From Balneolaceae bacterium (lineage in GTDB: Bacteria > Bacteroidota > Rhodothermia > Balneolales > Balneolaceae): a stretch of 42,277 nucleotides of DNA. Under the pieces are notes generated by a model. That model was not told the origin of the DNA. It ran no database searches and saw only the letters and a program-made list of their open reading frames with translations. The first letter of the stretch is position 1. Every line of letters starts with the position of its first letter. Where the stretch lies: assembly GCA_007118695.1 (NCBI GenBank), contig SKRC01000092.1:1-42277 (forward strand), written 5' to 3'. Positions 32,999 to 42,277 of the stretch are shown here, in pieces. The translations under genes were made by a program, and so were the position numbers.

Positions 32999-33588
32999 CT
33001 TTCGATGACAATGCCTGCATTCGTTATCTGATGAAGGAGATGGATCCTTCGGAAGAGTTGCTATTTGAACAAAAAATGATGGAAGATGAAAACCTTCTCA
33101 TTGAGGTTGAAAGCCTCAGGAAGGTCAATCATAAACTATCATCCCTCCCTGAAAATGAGCCGCCGGCAGCCCTGACCAGGAAAATTCTGCAGCACGCCTC
33201 CAATCATTACACTAAAAAGCAGCATGCCCGCTCACGTGCGATTTACCTGTCAGCTGCGGCTACGATCATGATTATCTTTTTTGCCGGTGCATTTTGGGTT
33301 TATGAAGACAATGGAGCCTCTTCCGATAATCCACAATCGGGACAGGCTACGATTGGAACGACTTCCAACCCCGGATTTAACCTGAAACTGGAAAGCACCT
33401 CCAATGGAGTTTCTCCCTGGGTTGATAAAAACCAGGAATTACACTTTGAAGACCGTTTTGACAGGGACCGGGCGGCCGCTTTCGATTCCATTTTTCATAA
33501 CAGTTATGAAAAACTGCAACCTTTGCAGGAAAGGGAACGAAGAAATGACAGGGCCCGTGGGCTGCACCTTACCGGCAGTTCCAACTGA
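32995..33588 (+). CDS. Membrane anti-sigma factor paired with the upstream ECF sigma
   Basis: 197 residues. The N-terminal cytoplasmic helices (CIRYLMKEMDPSEELLFEQKM) resemble the sigma-binding domain of zinc-free anti-sigma factors. One membrane helix lies at 82-103 (IYLSAAATIMIIFFAGAFWV). The periplasmic tail is charged and rich in Arg/Asp/Glu, probably the stress-sensing or proteolysed part. Four-base overlap with the sigma gene indicates a functional pair. Confidence 0.78.
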   Translation: MTFDDNACIRYLMKEMDPSEELLFEQKMMEDENLLIEVESLRKVNHKLSSLPENEPPAALTRKILQHASNHYTKKQHARSRAIYLSAAATIMIIFFAGAFWVYEDNGASSDNPQSGQATIGTTSNPGFNLKLESTSNGVSPWVDKNQELHFEDRFDRDRAAAFDSIFHNSYEKLQPLQERERRNDRARGLHLTGSSN

Positions 33589-33798
33589 TCGTCGACATCA
33601 ATATGTATAATCCATAAGTGATTTGTGGATGATACGGATCAGATCTCATTGACAAAAGGCTTAATAACTTATTGATGTGTAAATGATTAAGTAGTTATGC
33701 TAATAAAATATTTATGTGTATAACTTCTTTTGATTGCCAGATGGCATCGGATTATATTGAAGGCAACCAGAAAAGTACCAATACAGACAGAATCCTGA

Positions 33799-34596
33799 AT
33801 GGGAAAAGTAATATCCATTGCTAATCAAAAAGGTGGTGTCGGTAAAACCACTTCTGCAATTAATCTTGCGGCAAGCCTTGCAGCTATTGAACATCCCACA
33901 TTGTTAATCGATGTGGATCCCCAGAGTAATACAACCAGCGGGCTGGGCATTGAACCGAAAACGGTAACCAATTCCATCTATGAGGTTATGATCGGAGGGG
34001 TAAATGCAGGCGATGCTATCCGTGAGACCGAACTTCCTTACCTGGATTTGATTCCATCGCATATCAATCTGGTGGGAGCCGAAATTGAGATGGTGGATCG
34101 AAATCAGCGTGAAAGAATTCTGACCCATGCCATCGAGTCGCTGCGCGACAAATATGATTTTATCATTATCGATTGCCCGCCATCGCTTGGATTGCTGACA
34201 ATCAATTCACTGACATCATCCGATTCGGTACTGATTCCGGTACAGTGTGAATATTTTGCCCTGGAAGGGCTGGGTCAGCTGTTAAACACCATCAAAATTG
34301 TCCGTCAGCACCTGAATCCGGAGCTTGACATTGAAGGGGTATTGCTCACGATGTATGACACGCGCACGCGGCTTTCAAACCAGGTAGCCGATGAAGTGAA
34401 GCGCTATTTTGAAGACAAGGTATTTAAATCTGTAATTTCAAGGAATATCAGGCTGGCAGAAGCACCCAGTTTCGGTAAACCGGCCCTGCTCTATGATGCG
34501 ACCAGTGTCGGCTCAAAAAATTACCTCTCCTTGGCCAGGGAAATAATCCGCCGGAACAAAAAATTATTTAAAGACAGCACAGTACTTACCAATTGA
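33799..34596 (+). CDS. parA: Chromosome-partitioning ATPase ParA/Soj
   Basis: 265 residues. The deviant Walker A motif KGGVGKTTS is at 11-19. The A' motif is DVDPQSN (38-44), and the Walker B segment [11 protein letters not shown] is the usual one. It binds DNA non-specifically when ATP-bound and moves ParB-origin complexes. The size and lack of an N-terminal helix-turn-helix domain mark the chromosomal type. It is 16 bp from parB. Confidence 0.96.
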   Translation: MGKVISIANQKGGVGKTTSAINLAASLAAIEHPTLLIDVDPQSNTTSGLGIEPKTVTNSIYEVMIGGVNAGDAIRETELPYLDLIPSHINLVGAEIEMVDRNQRERILTHAIESLRDKYDFIIIDCPPSLGLLTINSLTSSDSVLIPVQCEYFALEGLGQLLNTIKIVRQHLNPELDIEGVLLTMYDTRTRLSNQVADEVKRYFEDKVFKSVISRNIRLAEAPSFGKPALLYDATSVGSKNYLSLAREIIRRNKKLFKDSTVLTN

Positions 34597-34612
34597 AATT
34601 GCAGAGGACGGA

Positions 34613-35542
34613 ATGAGTAAAAAAGTGCTTGGAAGGGGTCTCGGCGCCTTTTTCCCGGATTATGAAGAAGAGGGTAGCGAGAGTTCTGCCGATATAAAAG
34701 GGGGGAAGGTAAAAACCGCGGTTCCGATAGACCCGGCCGAACGGGCAAATATCGTGCTCGATATCCCCATCGCCCATATCCGTCCGAACCCGAGCCAGCC
34801 CAGGAAAGAGTTTAAAGATGAAAGTCTGGATGAACTGGCCGACTCCATCCGGCAGCATGGACTGATTCAACCGATTACGGTCCGGTACCTGGGTGAGAAA
34901 CGCTTTGAGCTGATCAGTGGAGAGCGAAGACTGAGAGCCGGGAAACTGGCAGGTTTGCAGGAAATTCCGGGTTACATCCGGGAAGTGGATGATGAACAGA
35001 TCCTTACCCTGGCTCTTATTGAGAACATTCAGAGGGAAGATTTATCACCTCTTGAGGTGGCGATGGGCTATCAGAGGCTTATGGAAGAACTGCGGCTGAC
35101 CCAGACAGAAGTTGCCCGGAAAGTGGGTAAAAACCGTTCAACGGTTACCAATATGCTGCGGCTGCTGAGCCTGCCCGATTTTATACAGGCAGCGCTCCGC
35201 GATGAACTGATTACCACCGGCCATGCCCGGGCACTCATCAATCTTAAAGATGAAAAAGAGCAGAAAAAACTGCTTAAAAAAATGATCAGTGATGCCCTGT
35301 CGGTGAGGGATGTGGAGGAATCGGTGCGGGACCTGGAGAAAAAAAATCAGCAAAAAAGCAAAAAAAAGGGCTCTGACAATAAGGAGAATCCGTTTTTAAA
35401 TGAAATTTCGGAGCGTCTGAAACGTACTTTAAGTACAAAGGTAGACGTTAAGGAGAAAAACAAAGGCGGTGAAATACGAATTTCCTATTACTCAGAGGAT
35501 GACCTGGAAAGAATTCTCCAACTGTTTGAACAGATTGATTAA
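34613..35542 (+). CDS. parB: Chromosome-partitioning protein ParB/Spo0J
   Basis: 309 residues. The N-terminal LGRGLGAFF (6-14) is the ParA-stimulating peptide. The CTP-binding domain holds NPSQPRKEF and GERRLRAGKLAG (103-114). The helix-turn-helix (TQTEVARKVGKNRSTVTNMLRLL) reads parS. The lysine-rich linker (QKSKKKG) leads to the C-terminal dimerisation domain. GAGG lies before the ATG at a normal spacing. No canonical parS was found in the window. Confidence 0.96.
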   Translation: MSKKVLGRGLGAFFPDYEEEGSESSADIKGGKVKTAVPIDPAERANIVLDIPIAHIRPNPSQPRKEFKDESLDELADSIRQHGLIQPITVRYLGEKRFELISGERRLRAGKLAGLQEIPGYIREVDDEQILTLALIENIQREDLSPLEVAMGYQRLMEELRLTQTEVARKVGKNRSTVTNMLRLLSLPDFIQAALRDELITTGHARALINLKDEKEQKKLLKKMISDALSVRDVEESVRDLEKKNQQKSKKKGSDNKENPFLNEISERLKRTLSTKVDVKEKNKGGEIRISYYSEDDLERILQLFEQID

Positions 35543-36209
35543 CGCCATTGCCATTGCCATTGCGGCACTGTTGTTGCTGCTGATCCCGGTTTCCATAAGT
35601 GCACAATCCCCTATTGTTCAAAAAGATTTTTCACTCCTGGAACAGCGGATTCAGAATTACCAGGTCGATTACTCTTCTTCATTCCAGGCTGATTACATGC
35701 GGTTTATGCGGGAAGATCAGGCAAATGAGCGTGAGGAATATCCGGAACCAAGTTCCGTCTTGTACCGGTCGATGATGATTCCCGGGTGGGGACAAGTGAC
35801 AAACAGGCAGTTCTGGAAAGTGCCGATCATTTATGGCTTGTTTGCAGGAGTCGGCTATTACAGTTACACCGTTTCCGTACAATACAGAGGCTACAGGGCT
35901 GCCTATTACAATGAAACCAGGGGAGGTGATTCGGATAAGAGATTTGGCGAGACCCCCGATTTTATCCCGGAAGGCTTAAGTACACAGCAGCTTCGGGAAA
36001 CCCGGGATAACTTGAGAAATCGACGGGATTTCAGTTATGTAATAATGGTAATGGCATATGGATTAAATATACTGGATGCCTATGTTTTCGCTCACATGCG
36101 TTCGTTTGATGTATCGGATGATTTATCTGCGAATACCCGTATTGGACCGGGCATCCTTGACCAGGGCACTCCGGGGGTCAATGTCCGGGTAAGTTTACAG
36201 CGGAAATAA
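35469..36209 (+). CDS. DUF5683-type exported/membrane protein downstream of parB
   Basis: Up to 246 residues. YRSMMIPGWGQVTNRQFWKVPIIYGLFAGVGYYSY is the DUF5683 signature; such genes commonly follow parAB in Bacteroidota. A signal peptide (AIAIAIAALLLLLIPVSISA-Q) precedes it. The start is uncertain: ATG at 35469 or 35499, or a TTG near 35525, each overlapping parB. The signal segment is encoded by GCCATT GCCATT GCCATT, a short tandem repeat. The usual dapB-lepB genes do not follow here. Confidence 0.78.
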   Translation: MKYEFPITQRMTWKEFSNCLNRLINAIAIAIAALLLLLIPVSISAQSPIVQKDFSLLEQRIQNYQVDYSSSFQADYMRFMREDQANEREEYPEPSSVLYRSMMIPGWGQVTNRQFWKVPIIYGLFAGVGYYSYTVSVQYRGYRAAYYNETRGGDSDKRFGETPDFIPEGLSTQQLRETRDNLRNRRDFSYVIMVMAYGLNILDAYVFAHMRSFDVSDDLSANTRIGPGILDQGTPGVNVRVSLQRK

Positions 36210-36389
36210 TTAAAATCCGTAATGCTCACTGATTTTTATGAAATTGACTGCTATTTTTTGAAAAGTAAATAACATTGCATCATCAGGATGAATATGCATG
36301 TAAAAATGCAGACGGGCGTAAGTGAGCCGTTTCCCAATAAACCTTTTGATGGAAAAAATTACACATATTCACATTACAGACATACCAGG

Positions 36390-36424
36390 GAGCTGTTGAA
36401 AAAACCGGCTTTTCTCAACAGCTC
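36390..36424 (+). terminator. Long hairpin after the DUF5683 gene
   Basis: GAGCTGTTGA (36390-36399) pairs perfectly with TCAACAGCTC (36415-36424), and the loop can also pair (AAAA/TTTT). No T-run follows, so it may end transcription of the parAB unit or protect the mRNA, or form part of the next gene's leader, 45 bp before its ATG. Confidence 0.5.
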
Positions 36425-36468
36425 TCCTCATCAAAAAATCGAACTCGAATAATTTAAATAAGAAAGCT

Positions 36469-37146
36469 ATGCCTGAACATTTTAAGCAAGATACGAGTCA
36501 TGACCTATGGAGTATTTTTAAGATCATGGGAGAATTTGTAGATGGGTATGACAAATTGTTAAAAGTAGGCCCGTGTGTGTCGATCTTCGGATCTGCCCGA
36601 ATCAAACGGGATACCAAATACTATAAAATGGCCGTGAAGACTGCGGAGCTGATCTCTCAAAATGACTTTGGGGTCATTACAGGAGGCGGGCCCGGTATCA
36701 TGGAAGCGGGTAACCTTGGGGCTCACAATGCCGGCGGCAAATCTGTTGGACTTGGCATTGATCTGCCGTTTGAGCAGGGTGTTAACGACTACGTGCATGC
36801 CGATTTCGAAATAAACTTCAAGTATTTCTTTGTGCGAAAAGTGATGTTCGTAAAATATGCCCAGGGTTTCATCGTTTTCCCCGGAGGTTTTGGAACACTC
36901 GATGAGGTGTTTGAGTGTCTGACGCTGATTCAAACCCAAAAAATAGAAAAAATACCGATTGTACTGATCGGGACGGAGTATTGGGGAGGCTTGATGGAGT
37001 GGATTAAGACGAGCCTGCTCGAGGAAGGGTTGATTTCACCGGATGATATGGACCTGGTGCATTTGACCGACGATTATAAAGAAGCGGTAAAAATCGTTTG
37101 TGATTTTTACAAGCAGAAAGAACCGGAACCGAATTTTTCATTTTAA
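36469..37146 (+). CDS. LOG-family nucleotide 5'-monophosphate phosphoribohydrolase
   Basis: 225 residues. GGGPGIMEAGN (72-82) and PGGFGTLDEVFE (138-149) are the family signatures. The second one contains the catalytic Glu, and R/K residues contact phosphate. The Rossmann fold splits nucleoside monophosphates into base and ribose 5-phosphate (cytokinin-activating and AMP/CMP nucleosidase activities are known in the family). It appears to be monocistronic. Confidence 0.92.
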   Translation: MPEHFKQDTSHDLWSIFKIMGEFVDGYDKLLKVGPCVSIFGSARIKRDTKYYKMAVKTAELISQNDFGVITGGGPGIMEAGNLGAHNAGGKSVGLGIDLPFEQGVNDYVHADFEINFKYFFVRKVMFVKYAQGFIVFPGGFGTLDEVFECLTLIQTQKIEKIPIVLIGTEYWGGLMEWIKTSLLEEGLISPDDMDLVHLTDDYKEAVKIVCDFYKQKEPEPNFSF

Positions 37147-37447
37147 CCTTGAATCCCGGCAGGTTGTGAGGAAGGGTTAACCGTAAAAATGAATTGATAA
37201 TCCCGTTTATGTCAGATATTTTGGAGTCAGTAACCGGGGGATATTCATTCACAGACGTCCCCTGGCTCATTGCAGGTTAGACTATTCCAATGGAAGAAAC
37301 TTTATTGAAATGACAGCGTTTATAGATAGGTAACAATATTTGAAAACACTTTTTGTTTAAAGAATTAGATAAGTTGCTAAAATTCATTAATATTTACGCG
37401 CTGAAAAACTTGTAGCCCAAATAGCCTTAAACCAAAAGATAAATATC
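37147..37447. other. Intergenic region upstream of the TPR gene
   Basis: It has no gene. It is AT-rich before the TPR gene (from ~37330), where the promoter should lie; no consensus pair was assigned. Confidence 0.4.
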
Positions 37448-38494
37448 ATGAAATCTTTCAAAAGCATTTTTACATTTGTGTTGATTGCCTTGTTTGCAAC
37501 AACGACTTATGCATTAGACATTAAAGTTGATGATCAGGACGTACGAAGGGAAGCTGTTATGGCATATAACAATGCCAGGGAGCTTGCAGAAAACAGGGAA
37601 TTTGTCGATGCCATAGAAATCTACCGCGAGGCACTCGAAATTGCGACATCACCGGATTGTGAAGATTGCGGGGATATCGTTGAGCACATCGAAAGCCAGC
37701 TGCCCAGAGTCTATTTTTCACGTGCCAGCACTGCTTTTGAAAGGTTCAGGAATGAGCGCTCTGTAGATGCCGCAAACGAGGCAATTGAATTGTTCAGGGA
37801 AGCTTCAGAGGCTGGTGAGGAGTTTGGCGATAATCAGGTAAGGGATCGATCCAGAGGTGTGATTCCGCAGGTTTACTACAATAAATCGCTGGTTCAATAT
37901 AACCAGGAAAATCATACTGCTGCACTCGAAAGCCTGGACAGAGCCATTGAATTGAATGAAAACTACACCCTGGCCTATTATCAAAGAGCCATTGTACTTA
38001 ACAATTCGGGCGCAGACCTCGAAGAAGTGCTCGAGTGGTTTGACCGTGCCATAGAAGTAGGTGAGCGAGTCGGGGACAGTGATAACGTTGGCAGAGCCCA
38101 GCGCAGAGCTGGTGGAGAACTCGTTTACCAGGCTGTCCAGCGAATGGATGAAAATCGAATGGGTGATGCACTGAGGATGCTGGAAAGAGCCCAGCGCTAT
38201 GTGCCTGATAGTGTGGATCTCCACTACCGGTTTGCGGAAGTTTACAATGATCGTGGCAATTACAACCAGGCCATTGAACACGCGAACAGGGCACTTGAAC
38301 TGGAAACAGGTGGTGTAACCGACCGGGCAAAGATCTATTTTGAACTTGGTATTGCTTTTAAAGCCCAGGAAAGAATCAGTGATGCCTGCGAAGCTTTTGA
38401 AAATGCCGCCTATGGTGATTTCCGTGATCCAGCCTTGCACGAAATGGAACATGAGCTTGAATGCGAAGGCTATGCCGCTTCAGGATCCCGTTAA
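37448..38494 (+). CDS. Exported tetratricopeptide-repeat protein
   Basis: 348 residues with a signal peptide (cleavage near TYA-LD, 23). TPR motifs run through the mature part, for example AYNNARELAENREFVDAIEIYREALEI, ALESLDRAIELNENYTLAYYQRAIVL and AIEHANRALELETGGVTDRAKIYFELGIAF. TPRs make scaffolds for protein contacts in the periplasm or at the outer membrane. The single-copy C-x2-C (CEDC, ~72) is not typical of TPRs. A strong terminator follows. Confidence 0.85.
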   Translation: MKSFKSIFTFVLIALFATTTYALDIKVDDQDVRREAVMAYNNARELAENREFVDAIEIYREALEIATSPDCEDCGDIVEHIESQLPRVYFSRASTAFERFRNERSVDAANEAIELFREASEAGEEFGDNQVRDRSRGVIPQVYYNKSLVQYNQENHTAALESLDRAIELNENYTLAYYQRAIVLNNSGADLEEVLEWFDRAIEVGERVGDSDNVGRAQRRAGGELVYQAVQRMDENRMGDALRMLERAQRYVPDSVDLHYRFAEVYNDRGNYNQAIEHANRALELETGGVTDRAKIYFELGIAFKAQERISDACEAFENAAYGDFRDPALHEMEHELECEGYAASGSR

Positions 38495-38513
38495 AACAAA
38501 TGTATAACACAAA

Positions 38514-38544
38514 TAAAAAAAGCCCCGGTTGCGGGGCTTTTTTT
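38514..38544 (+). terminator. Rho-independent terminator of the TPR gene
   Basis: AGCCCCG (38521-38527) pairs with CGGGGCT (38532-38538) around GTTG, flanked by an A-run before and T-run after; it can act on both strands. Confidence 0.92.
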
Positions 38545-38644
38545 ATGGACTCAGGTTTGTTATCTAAAAGTCGGATTGCCTATCTTCTGTCCGACACTAA
38601 CCCAGTGATAATAACCAAACGACCTGAACTCTCTATAATTTAAT

Positions 38645-40645
38645 ATGTCCGATTCCAGTCTTGATCAACTCTCTGTAAATACAATCCGAACACTTTCCAT
38701 GGATGCCGTGGAAGCGGCCAAATCCGGTCATCCGGGTATGCCGATGGGGATGGCCGATGCCGCTTATGTGCTATGGACCAAATTCCTCAGGCACAATCCA
38801 AAAAATCCGGGATGGTTTAACAGAGATCGGTTTGTCTTATCCGCCGGACACGGGTCCATGCTTTTATATAGCCTGCTTCACCTGACCGGCTATGACCTGC
38901 CGCTTGAAGAGCTGAAAAATTTCCGTCAGTTAGGGAGCAAGACGCCCGGACACCCGGAATTCGGTATCACACCCGGAGTGGAAACTTCAACCGGCCCGCT
39001 CGGGCAGGGATTTTCAACCGGAGTGGGGATGGCCATGGCGGAAGCGCACCTGGCTGCCCGGTTCAATCCATTCAGCCCCGGCCTGGTCGACCATCATACC
39101 TACGCCATCGTGAGCGACGGCGATCTTATGGAGGGAGTGACCCATGAGGCGGCTTCCCTTGCCGGACATTTGAAACTGGGAAAGCTGATTTATCTGTACG
39201 ACTCCAACAATATCACCATCGATGGGTCAACCGAACTGGCTTTTACCGAAGATGTGGCTCAACGCTTTGAAGCCTATGGCTGGCATGTGCTGGATGTGGA
39301 TGGCCACAACCGCTCGCAGGTGGAGACAGCGATAAAAAAATCCAAAAAAATTATCAACAAACCATCGCTGATTATATGTCATACCCACATTGGATATGGC
39401 AGCCCCAATAAACAGGGCAGTGAAGCCTCCCATGGAGCACCGCTGGGCGAAGAGGAGCTGCGGCTGACCAAAATTAAACTTGGCTGGAACCCGGACCACC
39501 ATTTTCATATCCCGGACGAGGTGTCGGTGCATTTTCGCTCGGCTGAAAAGAGCGGAGAGAAACTGGAGAAGGAATGGAATGAGAAAGTGGTGCAATTCAG
39601 AAAAGAACACGGGGAAGTAGCCGCACTTTTCGACAAGATGCTGACGCGGGCTCTGCCGTCCGATTTCAATGAGATACTTCCGTTTTTTGAGGCTGATGAG
39701 AAAGGGCTGGCAACGCGCAAGGCATCTCAACAGGTCCTGGATTCTTTTGCAGATCAAATTCCGCAACTAATTGGCGGGTCAGCCGACCTGAGGGCGAGCA
39801 ACCTGACCGGCCTCAAAGACAAAGGCGAATTTCAGCACGGCTCCTACGAATCGCAAAATATCAACTACGGAGTACGGGAACATGCTATGGGTGCGGCTTT
39901 AAATGGTATTGCACTCCATGGGGGACTGATACCTTATGGGGGTACATTCCTGATTTTTTCCGATTATTGCCGGCCGGCAATCCGGATTGCTGCCTTGTCG
40001 AAAATTCCTTCGATATTTGTATTCACCCACGACAGTATCGGGCTGGGCGAGGACGGGCCAACCCACCAACCGGTAGAACACCTGGCTTCCTTGCGTGCCA
40101 TGCCTAACCTGATGGTATTAAGGCCGGCCGATGCCAATGAAACGGCCTGGGCCTGGAAAGCGGCACTTGAAAACACCGAAGGCCCGACTCTGCTGGCACT
40201 GACACGGCAATCCCTGCCTGTTTTCAAACGAACCGACAGCACACACGCATCCAATGTGGAAAAAGGGGCTTATATCTTTAAAGAGGCCGCCGGCGGCAAA
40301 CCGAAAGTGATTTTGATCGGAACCGGTTCGGAGGTCAGTCTCGTTTCCGAGGCCGCCGACAAGCTGAATGATGAGGGTGTGGCGGCCAGAGTGGTAAGCA
40401 TGCCAAGCTGGGAGCTCTTCAGCCGTCAGCCGGAAAAGTATCGCAATGAGGTTCTGCCGCCGGAAGTTACCAATCGGATATCAGTCGAGGCCGCCGTCAC
40501 ATTCGGCTGGGAGCGCTGGATTGGCCCGGATGGTGTGGCAATGGGGGTCGACCGGTTTGGGGAATCAGCCCCATACAAAGATATTTTTAACCACCTGGGG
40601 CTCACTGTTGATCGGATTGTGGAAAAGGCTAAAAAATTGGTTTAA
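38645..40645 (+). CDS. tkt: Transketolase
   Basis: 666 residues, full length. The N-terminal signature is [22 protein letters not shown]. The thiamine diphosphate motif is [19 protein letters not shown]...NNITIDG. The pyrimidine-binding middle domain has [23 protein letters not shown] with catalytic His residues. A C-terminal domain follows. It moves two-carbon units in the pentose phosphate pathway. The gene stands alone after a terminator. Confidence 0.96.
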   Translation: MSDSSLDQLSVNTIRTLSMDAVEAAKSGHPGMPMGMADAAYVLWTKFLRHNPKNPGWFNRDRFVLSAGHGSMLLYSLLHLTGYDLPLEELKNFRQLGSKTPGHPEFGITPGVETSTGPLGQGFSTGVGMAMAEAHLAARFNPFSPGLVDHHTYAIVSDGDLMEGVTHEAASLAGHLKLGKLIYLYDSNNITIDGSTELAFTEDVAQRFEAYGWHVLDVDGHNRSQVETAIKKSKKIINKPSLIICHTHIGYGSPNKQGSEASHGAPLGEEELRLTKIKLGWNPDHHFHIPDEVSVHFRSAEKSGEKLEKEWNEKVVQFRKEHGEVAALFDKMLTRALPSDFNEILPFFEADEKGLATRKASQQVLDSFADQIPQLIGGSADLRASNLTGLKDKGEFQHGSYESQNINYGVREHAMGAALNGIALHGGLIPYGGTFLIFSDYCRPAIRIAALSKIPSIFVFTHDSIGLGEDGPTHQPVEHLASLRAMPNLMVLRPADANETAWAWKAALENTEGPTLLALTRQSLPVFKRTDSTHASNVEKGAYIFKEAAGGKPKVILIGTGSEVSLVSEAADKLNDEGVAARVVSMPSWELFSRQPEKYRNEVLPPEVTNRISVEAAVTFGWERWIGPDGVAMGVDRFGESAPYKDIFNHLGLTVDRIVEKAKKLV

Positions 40646-40754
40646 CAAATATTATCAAATAATGATGGTTATTTTTCTGTTTTTTCAGATGTAAGACTGA
40701 CAGGAGCCTTTTTTAGGCCATTCAGGATTATGTTTCGAAAATTGAAAACTATTT

Positions 40755-42277
40755 ATGCAAGTTTCTGTTATAAAGTACCTCTTCCTGGCTATACTCTTAT
40801 TGCCGGCCGTTGCCTGGGGACAGGTGACCGACCGGGCAACAGTTGACGGTGAACGCATTCCGGCCCTGCCTGATTTCACGGAACAGGAACCACGGGAATT
40901 TCACATTACTCCCGATCTGCTCGAATCGGAAGAAGGGCAAAGGGCGCTGCAGAGCTTCAGGGAGCGAAGACAGCGCGGTCATCTGCAACAACCCACGCCG
41001 GGGATTCAAAGCAGTGTTGGCACGAGAGAAACATTTTTTGTCCGCAATATCGAAGAGAGCAATGCGGCCGGGGTATGGGATGAAATTGAATTTGAGCTGG
41101 TCCGCGCCGATACGGATATGGATGTAGAGCTATGGGTAGAAGTGGATGAATTGGCCGACGACAGGATCAATGATGAGATTCTGGATATTATCTGGGAAGG
41201 GCTGATAGAGCAGACTCCGTCTCTCTCGATTGCCCCGGACAACGGAGTTGTTGAAATTGGCAGGGATCTGTTTGGTGAACAGCCGAATGTGGATGGTACG
41301 GGTATATTAAAAATTTTGATTACCGACATTCAGGACGGGTGGGATCCGCCAGACCAAAATGTGTTTACTGCCGGGTTTTTCGACCCTGTGGATCTGAATC
41401 CGACCCATGACAACTCTAACCAGGCCGATATCATCTACATCAACTCCCGGCCCGGTATTTACCGCCCGGTTGATGAGGAAAATCGATTTGTTAATTCCCG
41501 GCTCAGCACCATGGCGCATGAACTGCAGCACCTGATCCATGCAAACCCCGACTACCAAAGCCTGTCTTTATTTCAGAACGAAGGCCAATCGGAGATGGCT
41601 GAAATATTATCCGGGTTCGGTGCCCGGCCGATGAGTTTTCTGAATTCGGGTTCGGAATTGAGTGGCGATCTCGCCTCGACTACAGATGGGCGGTGGATGT
41701 ACAGGTTCAGAAGGACAGAGCCGAACGAGGTGCTGTACGACTACCAGCGTGCCCAGCTTTTGCACAGTTACATGGAGGAACGGATAGGATATGAAGCGGC
41801 CGGGTCCCTGACCAGGAGCAGCACAGCGAATGACGGAGCATACCGGGAAGTCCTGGATCCGGTCAATATTTCACTCGATGAGTTTTTTACCGATTTTTAT
41901 ATCGCTGCCTATACCAATGAGATGGTTCAGGGGAATGATGCATTTCACTTCAGCCGCCCGCAGCTTAACAATGTAATGGCTTCCAATCCCGGCGTATTTT
42001 ACAATATCGAGGTACAGCCATGGGTTGCCAACAGGGAGGAAAGGCTCTACTATGGCGGGGCCATGTATACGCAGTGGTTTGGGGTGGAAGATCTTGAACT
42101 GGATATCCGGGAGACCGGCGGTATAACCCAGAATATCCTTTATCGCATGGTGGGCGAGAGCCAATATCAACTCATGGAGGCCGGGCCGGGAGTTTACACG
42201 CTTGATGAGGAGGGAATTTACGAAGAGATCGTACTGGTTTCCGTAAACGCGGAACCAACAGGCACCCAGGCGTCTCC
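40755..42277 (+). CDS. Secreted zinc metallopeptidase (HExxH, M30-like), 5' part only
   Basis: At least 507 residues; the frame is open to the window end. The signal peptide is residues 1-20 (AVAWG-QV). The zinc site is H255-E256-L-Q-H259 in MAHELQHLIHA. The downstream E276 in NEGQSEMAEI is a candidate third ligand, as in gluzincins. The M30 (hyicolysin) family fits HELQH followed by NEG-x-SE; confirmation needs the remaining C-terminus. A sorting domain may follow beyond the window. Confidence 0.78.
   Translation, partial: MQVSVIKYLFLAILLLPAVAWGQVTDRATVDGERIPALPDFTEQEPREFHITPDLLESEEGQRALQSFRERRQRGHLQQPTPGIQSSVGTRETFFVRNIEESNAAGVWDEIEFELVRADTDMDVELWVEVDELADDRINDEILDIIWEGLIEQTPSLSIAPDNGVVEIGRDLFGEQPNVDGTGILKILITDIQDGWDPPDQNVFTAGFFDPVDLNPTHDNSNQADIIYINSRPGIYRPVDEENRFVNSRLSTMAHELQHLIHANPDYQSLSLFQNEGQSEMAEILSGFGARPMSFLNSGSELSGDLASTTDGRWMYRFRRTEPNEVLYDYQRAQLLHSYMEERIGYEAAGSLTRSSTANDGAYREVLDPVNISLDEFFTDFYIAAYTNEMVQGNDAFHFSRPQLNNVMASNPGVFYNIEVQPWVANREERLYYGGAMYTQWFGVEDLELDIRETGGITQNILYRMVGESQYQLMEAGPGVYTLDEEGIYEEIVLVSVNAEPTGTQAS

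Overview
The window looks like chromosomal DNA from a marine or halophilic member of the FCB group, most likely Balneolota/Rhodothermota or a nearby Bacteroidota lineage. The grounds are gene content (TonB receptor with a carboxypeptidase-regulatory-like domain, propeller sensor with a Y_Y_Y domain, exported S9 peptidase, parA-parB followed by a DUF5683-type gene), scarce Shine-Dalgarno sequences, and one good Bacteroidota-type promoter. No ribosomal RNA, prophage, transposase or CRISPR array is visible. The taxonomic call is inference.

Layout. 1-250: the 3' end of tmRNA, its terminator, then a second 23-nt copy of the tmRNA 3' end with another terminator. 853-7632: a giant propeller-sensor class III nucleotide cyclase, then on the minus strand a serine racemase/threonine dehydratase, a small outer-membrane barrel protein and an exported amidohydrolase. 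8184-11790 (minus): a probable metal-uptake cluster of TonB receptor, His/Asp-rich lipoprotein and small CPFC protein. 11957-13779: a membrane protein translationally coupled to a pyridine nucleotide-disulfide oxidoreductase. 13780-17384: a gene-poor, partly AT-rich stretch with a dispersed repeat, a candidate 46-residue membrane protein, a Gfo/Idh/MocA oxidoreductase and an unrecognised two-part helical protein with a weak resemblance to defence proteins. 17385-26471: creatininase-family enzyme, duplicated-domain exported protein, S9 peptidase, DUF2892 protein, GMC oxidoreductase and a glycoside-hydrolase-like lipoprotein fused to an amidase-like domain. 26774-33588: methyltransferase, anti-sigma-like protein without a sigma partner, RluA-type pseudouridine synthase, uvrC, and an ECF sigma/anti-sigma pair. 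33799-42277: parA-parB-DUF5683, a LOG-family enzyme, a TPR protein, transketolase and the start of a secreted HExxH metallopeptidase that runs off the end.

The genes do not form one pathway; this is mostly housekeeping and envelope/peptide metabolism in short transcription units. The unexpected pattern is in the non-coding DNA. At about ten places there are short-word tandem repeats (units of 6-9 or 14 bp, such as ATTGAGT, CAATGGT, TTCAATAT), and several run into the 3' ends of genes so that they encode the last residues and the stop codon. A separate longer dispersed repeat occurs twice in inverted orientation 13.5 kb apart, also at gene ends.

Other points worth checking are the duplicated tmRNA end (a possible integration scar), a cyclase with Ile at the transition-state Asn position, an amidase-like domain that has lost its third zinc ligand, a promoter motif shared by two metal-cluster genes, an orphan terminator marking a possible small RNA, and the uncharacterised 225-residue protein.
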